From Nemania diffusa (lineage: Eukaryota; Ascomycota; Sordariomycetes; Xylariales; Xylariaceae), in contig JBBPUQ010000009.1 in assembly GCA_038501195.1 (NCBI GenBank), forward strand, positions 558,001 to 622,000: 64,000 bases of DNA, read 5' to 3'. A model generated the notes under the pieces. The model saw nothing but the letters and a program-made list of their open reading frames with translations. It was not told the DNA's origin and searched no databases. The position numbers and the translations under genes are program-made. The stretch's first letter is position 1, and each line of letters opens with the position of its first letter. Of this stretch, positions 1 through 9,297 are shown in pieces.

Positions 1-39
1 CTCCCTTACCGGTCGCCCTCGCATTAGCTCCCAGCGACA

Positions 40-831
40 ATGCTTTCACGCCTCGTATTCGGCCTCGGCGCCGTCCTGACCGGCCTCGTTCCCCCCGCCC
101 ATGCAGAATGTACGCGCGAGGGCCTCCTCGCCGCAGCCAGCAGCTACATCGCCGCGCAGACGAGCGGCAAGACCGCCGACCTGCCGCTCTCGGCGACAAA
201 CTTCACATACCAGGAGAACAACAAAAAGGCCGACATCGCAACCGGCGTGCTCACGCAGGCATTAAAGATCGACCTGAACCGCACAGCCGCGGACACCGTA
301 GAGTGCGCGAGCTACACCCTCCTCATCTCGTCAACCGGGCCCAAGCCCTACGTGATCGCCACGCAAATCCGGCACCCCAGCGCCGACGCGAGCACGATCA
401 CCGCAATCGACAGCATCGTCGCCACGACGGGCGCTTTATTCTTCAACGCGGCACAGACGCTAAAGTACGTGCAGGCGGAAGACTGGGGCGCGCAGGCGGA
501 GGGGCAGCGCGCGAACCGCACGGAGCTGCGGCGCGTGGGCGACGCGTACCTCGACATGTGGACCGACGCCAAGGCCGCCGACTCGATACCCTGGGGCACG
601 GACTGCGAGCGCGTCGAGGGGTCGGCGCTGACGCGGCCGTGCGGCGCGTCGCTGCCGCGCGGGGGCAGCGCGAGGAATAACGGGAATAGGAGGTATGTGA
701 TTGATGAGACGGCCGGGTCGGTGGACGTGCTCTGCTCGTTTGATGCGTTGGGGAGCTTGCCGGATTCGCATGAGATTAGGCTTGAGGGGGGGAAGGTGAA
801 GTATGTGCATACCGTTACTGTTATGAGTTAG
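40..831 (+). CDS. Secreted DUF8021-like protein
   Basis: A 263-residue single-exon protein with a clear signal peptide: Arg4, a hydrophobic core at about residues 5-20, and an AHA/EC cleavage site near residue 22. The mature part begins with ECTREGLLAAASSYIAAQ and has the NFTYQENNKKADI segment. Together with a TQIRH segment and the ALFFNAAQTLKYVQAEDWG stretch, this is the pattern I associate with the fungal secreted DUF8021 family (family memory, no search run). Five cysteines remain after cleavage (24, 89, 189, 201, 232). N-glycosylation sequons include NFT (54), NRT (80) and NRT (159). The first ATG is used because it opens directly into the signal peptide. Molecular function is unknown; an extracellular or wall-associated role is inferred from secretion. 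It converges with the coiled-coil gene to the right. Confidence 0.85.
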   Translation: MLSRLVFGLGAVLTGLVPPAHAECTREGLLAAASSYIAAQTSGKTADLPLSATNFTYQENNKKADIATGVLTQALKIDLNRTAADTVECASYTLLISSTGPKPYVIATQIRHPSADASTITAIDSIVATTGALFFNAAQTLKYVQAEDWGAQAEGQRANRTELRRVGDAYLDMWTDAKAADSIPWGTDCERVEGSALTRPCGASLPRGGSARNNGNRRYVIDETAGSVDVLCSFDALGSLPDSHEIRLEGGKVKYVHTVTVMS

Positions 832-1794
832 GCGAGATAGTGTAGTAGAGACCTCGAGGTGTCTTGCGAATCTGAAGGATGATTGAGTTGTTCTGGAGTA
901 TTAGTTGCCTTGCGTTAAGTCTAAGCAGATTATAATCTTAGAGCTCGAACGAGCTAGCAAATAGCACTTTAGTAAGTTGTCCTCAGCATGTTTGATTACT
1001 AGTCCTAGTGAGCGGAAGTCATAGACCCCTTGCCGTCTCACGAGCTAATGGGAAACTATCGAGTGAGCTGGGTATCGGTTCGATCAAGGGGAACAGAGGC
1101 CTCAGGTAGTACGTTGACATGTTAAAATTATGATCCCACAGAATATGCGCGCTATTCTTCTATTGAATGCCAATATCTCTAGCACGGTGACGATCACGGC
1201 TCAGGAACAAGCAGTGTTGGGGGGAGTCAGTCGGGGGATATCCACGAAGGTGTACAACTCCGGAAGCTTTCAATATCATGGGAACAGCGTACACTATATA
1301 TTCAATTACCCTGGAATTTTATGATCATAGAACCCTCAACGATAGAAATCTAGTTAGGTTGAGCTACGAGGATCAGGCTCCCTCTTGGACGTAGGGGGGA
1401 AGTGTCTAGTAATTCAAGAATGACACAGGACGCAAAGGAGTGATGTTAGTATCTACATTACAGATGGCACACATAAAATAGGTGGCCATAAGAATTCATT
1501 CGGTAGATCTAACGAAACGAAGTTGAAAAATCAATTCTTTTAAGATATCCTTACCCATACCATACCAGGCTCAACTGCAAATTGCCACTACCCAATAACC
1601 CAATAATCATCATTACACACCCGAAGTTATACATATAAAACGCTAAATCATGGACTCTTCTTCTGCCCTATCCGTCCCCGAGATTGATTCTGAACAAGGC
1701 GCTGCAGATGCAACAGCTGCCTGTTCTGGAGTGACCTTGCGCGCATCTGCCGAGCAAAGACAACCAGCGAAAAGATGGTGGCGCTTAGGCACAG
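832..1794. other. Intergenic region between convergent genes
   Basis: This holds the 3' flanks of the secreted protein gene and the coiled-coil gene. I see no tRNA-like fold, long repeat or credible coding frame. A TATA-like run at about 1628-1641 precedes an ATG at 1650, but that frame runs antisense into the coiled-coil gene and I did not accept it as a gene. Confidence 0.5.
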
Positions 1795-3347
1795 TCAGTC
1801 GGCAGTCTGCGACAGCATCTTCGACTTCCGCCGCACGGTATGTCGCTGTTGCACAATGGGACTAGTCAGGCCCCTCTGCATGGCCCTCTGGTTCCGTCTT
1901 AGGGGCTGCGCTTCGTCCTCGGCCTGTCGGACTTGCGAATCTAGGAGCATGAAGCCTTGCTTCAGAACGTCCGCGCCATATGAGAACCCGGGCCAGATCA
2001 AGATAACCTTGTTTGCCGACTTCAGAGAGTGCAGCGATGGCTTGGACCCTAGCCCGTTCGGCTTGCCATTGGTCTGCTGCTTCTTGTTGTAGCTTGCGCC
2101 GTCTAGCTCGGCTGGGAGCCAGTACTTTTCCGAGTCGTCTTCTGCCTCTGTAAAAGGCTCGACTTTTTCCCTAAGAGGCCGTAGGGTATCCCAGCTATCA
2201 ACTGCCAGCTGGCAGAGTTTCTTGACATCGAGGTGGAACGAAGCCTGGATATCGGGGTTGAGTAAGATGCCCAATATATCAAAGACTTCAGTGGCGATGT
2301 CTTCGGCTCTGTCGTACGCGATTTTCCTCTGCTCACTTGGAGAACTAGCGAGAAGAACACTACGCAGGTGCAATTCTCTCTTCGGGTCGTTAAAGGATAG
2401 CTCGGACAACAAACAAGTAATGCTGTCAATGCCATTCTGCGGCTCCTGGTCTCCAGGTGGTGATATATAGAACGGGACAAATATCTGATCCGCTAGTCTA
2501 GACCCCAACAGAGCTAAAAAGGCAGCGATCCTAGCCTTCTTCGCAGGAATACTGTTTGAGGCCGGAAGTGGGATAGGCCTAACTAATTTACGGATTTCCT
2601 CGAAAAGAGGACCGTTGGCGAGAATATCCGCTGGTAGATCCTCGCTACAATACTTCATAGCAAGTGCCTTGGCATAGCGGTAAATTTTATCAATCTCGCT
2701 CAAGCTAGTAACTTTACGTTAGTGGTTGTGTTCTCGCTAGTTATGTTTGGGAGGGGATGGTAGAGGGCTTACACAAACTCCTTTGTTCCATCAACTACTG
2801 CACAGGAGAGGCTTTGAATCTCCTTTAGTTGGCTTAGTTTGACCTCAAGTTCAGCTTTTGTTGCTTCCAGTGACCCTTCGAGCTCCTTGATGCGGGTAAG
2901 ATCCTTTTCTTGCTGTTCCTCGTGTTTCTTGATTATGTCGTCACGAGATTGAACATCCTTGCCGAGAGCCTCAACGCTCCCCTGAAGGGTGGTGATTGTA
3001 CTGGCATCTTCCTGCAGCTTTTGGTCTTTGTCGGCTATCGTCTTATTGGCACCTCCTATTTCAGCTGCCAATTCGTCCGCTTTCGCTTTCGCCTGCTCGC
3101 TCTGGGAAATAGCCTCCTTCGACTTTGCCGACTCTATGTCAAGTTTATTCATCAGTTCTGTTATACTCCGAAGAAAAGAAGTACTGTCAACTTCTTTCTG
3201 TTTAATATCGGCCTTCATCTTCTCATTGTCTTTGAGGACTTGGTCGATCCAAGTTGCTGATGGATTAGCAGCAAGAGCATGTAGCAGTTCAAAGAAGCTA
3301 GCCACATCTGGGTTGCCTGCCGCCTCGGCGGCCGCCGTAGAAGCCAT
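1795..3347 (-). CDS. Two-exon coiled-coil protein of unknown function
   Basis: Exon 1 is 3347-2773 and exon 2 is 2704-1795. The intron 2772-2705 (68 nt) has a GTAAGC donor, a CACTAAC branch point and a TAG acceptor, and it keeps phase (575 nt plus 910 nt gives 494 residues). Residues about 50-190 are rich in Lys, Glu, Ala and Gln with heptad spacing, predicting a long coiled coil after a short Ala-rich N-terminal segment. Residues about 193-400 look globular: a run ending RPIPLPASNSIPAKKARIAA, a segment around IFVPFYISPP, and a PKRELHLRSVLL segment. I associate this combination with uncharacterised fungal coiled-coil proteins, but cannot name a domain. The tail is basic. No signal peptide or membrane segment is visible. 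A cytosolic or nuclear scaffold-type role is only a guess. Confidence 0.75.
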
Positions 3348-6300
3348 GATGTGTAGGTTGCTGTTAGTAATGAGGTGGCTCCGTGAGTGGCTCGTTCTAG
3401 ACCAGAGAGATGAGTGAGTTTGTCACAACTTACTGCTCATTATGGATTTTCGTGGCTTCTTGTATAGTCATTGATATTGGCCTCCATGGTTTCGGAAATC
3501 GCGGCTATTATTATTAGCAAGGGCATTGGCAGATGCGATATGCAACTAAGCTTTTGTTGCTTTAATTAATATTTCCAGTCTCATTTGATAGAAGGAATTG
3601 GGTGAGAGTTTGACAACAGTCTCATGAGTAGTCACACACTTCATCGCCTTCCTTCAGAGTCGGTCCACGTCTAACGAGCACCACACACAAGCCGGTTACT
3701 ATAGGGTATCCTCATCCCAGACCCAAGGTTGGGCAGCTCGAGACAGTTGACAAGCGAATCGGCACTGCCCCTGTTTTTTTCTTCCCGAATGCAATGTAGT
3801 CGATAACCGATTGACCGGGAAACCCCTCATTCCCGTTTGGTCGCCCCATGCTGAACGACGGTGCATGGAATACCACATTAACGCGTACATCCATCACCTA
3901 TTGCTGGCGTTGTGGCAAATTTGTGCCAACTCAGTCAATTAAACTGCGTTGCGTTTCATACAAAAGAAACGAAATAAAAAAAGGTTCTTTTCTTTAGTGT
4001 CGATCAAAGTATGCAGGCAAGGGATCTAGCATCGTGGGAGGCGTCAAGACGAAGCACATAGCTGTTCCACACCACGCAGCACCCTTGAATCATCCCCGCA
4101 ATTCTTAGTTGCCCTCTGCAGAGCCGATAAAGCTTGCCACGTCTGTCCATCGAGCCCAAATATCCTAAGCTTCTAAACTTGGTTAGGCTTCACCATCCAT
4201 GAAGATCGTAGATTTGCTAAAGATAGGTAATTCTGATAAGAACCACGTCGACATAGGTCAAACCGGTAAAGCTGGTATCCAAAATCACAGTCCTTCCATA
4301 CTACACACAACTCCAAAGCAAAAGTCTTGAATTTCAAGGATCACCACGCTCAGAATATATGAGACTGTGCACGAGGTACCTTCGAGGTGACTCATTCATG
4401 GCAACCCCTAACCATATGTATCAAACGTGTCAATAGGGTGTGGCGTCCAAAAGGCTGCCCAAATATTCTTAGAAATTAGACCAGTAAGTCGTCTCCAAGT
4501 AAGCCGAAGCCTGAAGGAGGTATCCATATAGCATGACAAGATCTAGCAAGTCAGCGCTTGTAAATAGCCCAAATGCGGGACCGGCATGGCTAACAGAGAG
4601 ATGTCTTCCGCCAATAGAGGGATGCGGATGCGAGTCTAGGGGTGTAGTCGCGGCCTGGCACACGCTTGTCGTCGGGGTTTCACGTGCAACTAAGCAGACA
4701 TCAACCGTTGCAACACTCTGATAGGTGCCACCCATAAGCATGATATGTTCGGCACTTTTGTTCGCACTTAGTATCCCAAATTCAACAGCTCGCATCGGCC
4801 CGGCACAGGCACCTTTCAGGACGATGGAGGCAATAGTCTCGAGCAGAAGGAAGGCAATGGGTAATACAAGTCGGGCTGCGCTGCGACTGCGACTGCGACT
4901 ACAACTGTGACCCCGACAAGCATTCAATGCTCAAGAATCTGCACTCGCCTTCTTAGTCCCAACAGTACGAGAGAGGAACGGACTCCGATGCATCTGCAGG
5001 AGCAAGCGACTTGAGTAAAGGCTGCGACAATGCATCAGCATAGATTTAGACAAACTTAATAAGTTCAATCTTGTTTGAGCCTAAAACAGTGTTAGCAAAC
5101 AGCCCAACATCAATCGCCATGTTTCCATGTCTTAATCTATCGCGCATTGAACAGGCGCAAATGAGGTATCAGACGACGAGGCATGCCATTGACGAAGGTT
5201 GCCAGGATGAACATTGGGCCAAAACACACTGTCATTATGTCCGTTGCCTAGGTAGTGAGTCTCCAGGCGATTCTGCAGCAAGTGCATCGACTAATTCTTG
5301 TATTCTTGACCTAATGATGATACTGGTTTCTTGCATGCGGCGTCGTAGGCATCTGTTATTAGTGAAGGTCCCACGCTGTACTACCCGTTGGGCTAAAAAT
5401 GAGCATCGTGGTGGTCTTGGCTGCAGACGCATATCATACCACCTTGCGGAGAACCGTCGCTTCCTCGCATGGCCAATGTATATGGTAGGTAGTGGCAATG
5501 TCCTAGCGTTTTCCGAGAAGTAGACTCCTGAGGATGCAAGGTCATCCTCTTTACCCAACTATCCACTAGCGAGACTTGAGTCGAAAATAGGGCGTCTTGG
5601 TTATCGGGGAAAGTTTCGTGTCATACTATGCCATAATTAGAAATATCAAATTTTGCTTCGACGCGTGACAGTCAATGTCAGTGCTGTACGCAAAGTCATC
5701 TCGCAGGTACTTCTTCCTCTCAGCTTTGGAGGTTCGAAGATGTGGTTGTAAAAAATTCAGGGGTCTTTGGGGCTCTAGCAATGTGCACTAATACCACTAC
5801 ACTTGGCTTCCTGAGTGGGCCAAGGGGTGTCAAAAGTCACCTAATTAGCCCCTACCTCACCGCAGCATATTTCCCTTTTAGGATGAATTGTGGCTCACTC
5901 GCCAGCTAATACTTAAACTCGCGAAACATTATAAAAAGTAAGACGTAAGCTCTACGAATCGACATCGCGTTAAATCCGGCGCAATTAGGATTTCTCTTCC
6001 GGGGCTTTCGATTTTTAAGTGCGGTATAGCTTTTCAGATATATATTCTCTCAAAATTCCCCTGACTCGGATACTATGGCAAGTGGAAACGTTCATTAGAT
6101 TGCCACTCAATGCCTCCTCGTCGAATTGCGTAGCTTGGCTTCAACTCACATGCAACTTAAAAGTACCTAAACTAAGAGTAACCACACATTACTGTCAACT
6201 TCAAAAGTTCGGTCTCGAACTCAATTTGCTCATCACCTAAAATTCTGGACGAGTTGTTACTTCACCAAGGAATATAGTTAAGATGAGCCCTCACCAACAG

Positions 6301-7245
6301 TAGCAGAGAAATTCGGTCATCATTGCAGAATTCAAAAATCGCGATTCCCTCGATGTTTATAGTTATTATTTTTCCCATCAAAATATCGAATAATAATCAT
6401 AATAATAATATTATTATCACTTCCTCTATATCAAGTTATTATATGAAACAACATACTATTTCGTAGTCATTTTGTCATTGGGATCACAAATCTGTACTAA
6501 ACTGGCCAGAAGGTAGAATTCAAACGATGTTGAAATCGAATCGTTATCCTGCCGGGAAAATGTTTTGAAGACTAGAAAAAGCTCAGCCCTTCTTCGAAAA
6601 AAAAAGGAGAAATTAAATATATTTCCCAACCCCACTCGCTCTTGCCTTGAAAAATAACCCTCTTCTGGTACAAGAAATATAATTAAATAGCGAGGATAAT
6701 AGAGGTAGTTTTACCATCGTCTGATATTTCTGTATTATTAGCCCTTATGTATGCCGTAATCTCACTTTAAGGATATAGAAGTCGATGTGGTATTTTTCCG
6801 TCTTTACGAGGAACAGTCACTATTTACTTCACTTAGATACAGCAAGCCCATACTTAACCCTTTACCTTCATATAAATGTTACTACGAAGTATGAAGTATT
6901 ACCCGTAGTAAATATCTTCTCTAAGAGGCATGTGTATGTTAGGTGGTGTACCTACCAAGGTATGTATGTCTCTGCACCTACCTCAATCTTAACAATTCCC
7001 ATCTTAACTTATAAGTGAGCCGCCTGTGCTAGCCTTTAGTATACCTCTTCTACCTCGTCCACCTCTATCACTTCCACCACTCTCATCATCTCTACCACCT
7101 TTGCTATCTAGCCTTTGAAGCCAACACCACGACCGTATCCATTACCATTGCAGCTTCAAATCAGCCAGCAACTTCTTCTATCATCGTCACATCTTCTGGC
7201 ACAAAGAGAACAACGAAAGGTACATTGCACCCCCTTATCCCCAAA
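3348..7245. other. AT-rich 3.9 kb intergenic region
   Basis: This lies between two divergently transcribed genes (coiled-coil, minus; CCHC protein, plus), so it should contain both promoters. The part from about 5900 to 7000 is visibly AT-rich. It contains an AAT/ATT microsatellite at 6389-6417 and a CTGCGA hexamer tandem at about 4881-4900. Short open frames (4469-4927 minus, 5071-5523 plus, 5235-5558 minus) have no recognisable domain, overlap each other antisense, and show no convincing splice structure. I treat the region as non-coding or decayed sequence. Confidence 0.5.
6389..6417. repeat. AAT/ATT microsatellite
   Basis: The run of TAATAATCATAATAATAATA followed by TTATTAT is a simple trinucleotide repeat. 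Because its two halves are AAT and ATT it is also partly self-complementary. It sits in the AT-rich spacer upstream of the CCHC protein gene. Confidence 0.85.
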
Positions 7246-8325
7246 ATGGCAGACGCGTCGGGTCAACAGAACGGCAGTGGGTGTCATCATAGCGTGGATG
7301 CAAATGAACTCGATCTTTCCAAATCCACACCAAGACCAAATATTAGTTTCGTCACTGTCGAAAGTAATACTTCAGGTAAAAAAAGACCTCGCACCGATGA
7401 GGACGTAAACAACAATACAGTCGAACGACCCCGAATCCCAAATCCCAATCCCATACAAACCATGCCGCCCACGACAGCGCGCTGCGGCAATTGCCGTAGC
7501 ATAGACCATAAAGCAGCATTTTGCGACGAAGCCGGAATTAGTGGCTGGATGGAAGCATGTTGCAAATGTGACAGCCTACAGCATACTTACGAAAACTGCC
7601 CTCTTCGTCGGCAAGAAGAGGATTTCAAATATCTCATCCTAAACCGAGGGAAGAAAAGCCCAGTCAAATGTTCACTAAGCTTGGGACAAGTAATATACTC
7701 AGAACTTCGCCGGCCGGGCTCGTTGTACCAGGACGATCAAATCGTTGCCCTTCCACACTCCCCCATGCATGCTAGGCAAGTGAATAAGAGTATGAAGAGC
7801 GACGTCGAGCCCTCGCGTCGCGACCAACCCCTAGCCTGTGCTGTGAGTATCTTATGGGGCCATTTTTGGTCAAGTAGTAACGAGTGGGGGATCAACGACA
7901 TCAACGAACGTTGTGAAAATTGCAACAGCACCGGCCATTCGGTATATTTTTGCATCTCAGCTTGTGGCTTTTGCGGAAACAATAAGCACCAGACAATTTT
8001 GTGCAATGTCAAAAACAAAGCATGCGTGTGCAAAAAGTACCCAGGACACCGCTACCAGCAGTGCAGTCAGATTTGCCAGTACTGTTATAGTGAGAAAAAG
8101 AGCAAGAGAGATAAACATTTTGTTAAAAACTGCCCCGTTAGTTGCCATTACTGCGCCACGAAGCATGACTTGAGCTTATGCCCTATGATCGTACAAGCAA
8201 AGAGCCGGCAGTGTTCAAAATGCCCTTCGGGAACCTACCACTTCCCCATAATCCACGCTGTATGCCCTGTAGGTCAATGCAAGACACGTATTAACTGCAA
8301 AGAACATTGCCTTGACTGTGGCTAG
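7246..8325 (+). CDS. CCHC zinc-knuckle protein (ends at in-frame TAG)
   Basis: A 359-residue protein from the ATG in context AAAATGGC; the frame opens slightly upstream but without an ATG. After a disordered N-terminus with a basic KKRPR patch (45-49), canonical CX2CX4HX4C knuckles lie at C80-C93, C105-C118, C223-C236 and C240-C253. Degenerate knuckles follow at C260-C273, C277-C296 and C300-C312, with further paired cysteines to residue 358. Between knuckles 2 and 3 is a roughly 100-residue insert with no recognised domain. CCHC knuckles bind single-stranded RNA or DNA, and this arrangement resembles the zinc-knuckle proteins found in many ascomycetes, sometimes derived from retroelement gag. 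No reverse transcriptase or integrase lies nearby. The same frame stays open for 86 codons beyond the TAG, so the true C-terminus is doubtful. Confidence 0.75.
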   Translation: MADASGQQNGSGCHHSVDANELDLSKSTPRPNISFVTVESNTSGKKRPRTDEDVNNNTVERPRIPNPNPIQTMPPTTARCGNCRSIDHKAAFCDEAGISGWMEACCKCDSLQHTYENCPLRRQEEDFKYLILNRGKKSPVKCSLSLGQVIYSELRRPGSLYQDDQIVALPHSPMHARQVNKSMKSDVEPSRRDQPLACAVSILWGHFWSSSNEWGINDINERCENCNSTGHSVYFCISACGFCGNNKHQTILCNVKNKACVCKKYPGHRYQQCSQICQYCYSEKKSKRDKHFVKNCPVSCHYCATKHDLSLCPMIVQAKSRQCSKCPSGTYHFPIIHAVCPVGQCKTRINCKEHCLDCG

Positions 8326-8334
8326 GGGCTCAGT
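8315..8334 (+). other. Candidate edited or readthrough UAG in a small hairpin
   Basis: The stop TAG (8323-8325) can be drawn as the first three bases of a five-base loop. ACTG (8315-8318) pairs with CAGT (8331-8334), and GGC (8320-8322) pairs with GCT (8328-8330) through one G-U pair, with T8319 bulged. Fungal A-to-I mRNA editing in sexual tissue favours UAG triplets in loops. Converting UAG to UGG would insert Trp after CLDCG and extend the protein. Hairpins this small also occur by chance, so this is a hypothesis. Confidence 0.35.
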
Positions 8335-8586
8335 TTTGACAAGGTTCTTGAAGAGCAAGGAATGGGTAAACACAAATGCCAATGGAAAAAGAACGTCGAT
8401 GCCGTTGGGGCTTCACAAGGCCTGAGCCTCATTTGCAAAAGGAATGCTCGCCATAAGGAAACAACTGCAGCAGACTTGGCAAGCCGCCGGCTGGGAGCCT
8501 TCAGCACTTTGATGAGTGCTGCTACGGCTGGAAAGAAGAATACAGCCCATCCGATCGAATGTCAGGAATGTCAAGATAATGCTTAA
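8326..8586 (+). other. In-frame continuation past the TAG (86 codons)
   Basis: Reading on in the same frame gives 86 residues and then TAA. The stretch begins GLSFDKVLEEQGMGKHKCQW and ends IECQECQDNA. It carries more Cys/His pairs of the kind seen in the knuckles (GKHKC, CQEC). The natural parent reading is a Trp codon (TGG) at the TAG, so this is either the C-terminal part of the upstream gene (restored by editing or readthrough) or the remnant left by a nonsense mutation. An intron removing the stop was considered, but no good donor/acceptor pair was found. Confidence 0.5.
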
Positions 8587-9297
8587 GGCTCGAAGAACCG
8601 CAATTGATGAATGTCCTCGACAGCAAGCGCTCGTGCTAAAACGATAGCAAAAAGCCGAAAATGCTTATATGGTATCTACTACAGCACCTTTCCCCTCTAT
8701 GGTGGCTATTCTACAAGATTATAACACTTTCATCTCAACAACTCGAATATACAACATAGCCCGAGAAGCTAGAGCCAACTTATAGGAGGACTTCTTCATT
8801 TTCGACAAGTTAACACAAGTCTCAGTAGCTACTCAGGATCGCTCAACCAAAACACAAAACCATAAAAAATAAGATACCCAGATAACCAGATACAATGGCA
8901 GTATGACGGAGAGGTGATCGAAGATGGATGATGATGCTGCTGAGTTAATCATTCTGAGACCACCACTTAGTCTACTCGCATGCTTACATAGTCAAACAAT
9001 GATTTCAATAAACTCATTTTACTCATCTCACTTCTCACGTCTCACTTGACCGACAACCATGATGATAGTTTTAATGTCCTCGTAGTATCCATAAGTATTA
9101 GTACTAAGTATTTTATACGCCGTCTCGCAAGGATCCCCGTCCCATTCCGCGCGGAAGCACTCAAGCACATAGCCAGCATCTATCTCTACGCTGGATTTCA
9201 GCCTGCCTGCCTGCCTACCGCCCGCTGATGCGATAAAATTAATGCAAACCCATGAATAAAAAGGAAAGAGAGCTCCAGACAAGTACAAGTCCTAACC
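8587..9297. other. Intergenic region between convergent CCHC and ABC genes
   Basis: Probable 3' UTRs of the two convergent genes. No coding frame, RNA fold or repeat I can support. Confidence 0.5.

Noticed and set aside
1076..1090. GGTTCGATC resembling a tRNA T-arm
   Set aside because: Upstream sequence gives no acceptor, D or anticodon stems.
1650..1865. Plus-strand frame of 71 codons with TATA-like sequence and a GTATGT donor-like site
   Set aside because: It overlaps antisense the 3' end of the better supported coiled-coil gene, and no continuing exon could be found.
4469..4927. Minus-strand frame of 152 codons
   Set aside because: Starts with a repeat-encoded RSRSRS run, has no domain or splice structure, and lies in a region of overlapping random frames.
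5071..5558. Overlapping frames on both strands
   Set aside because: Mutually antisense, no recognisable protein features.
8263..8340. An intron that would remove the TAG in the CCHC gene
   Set aside because: No GTRNGT-type donor paired with a branch point and acceptor gave a sensible in-frame protein.
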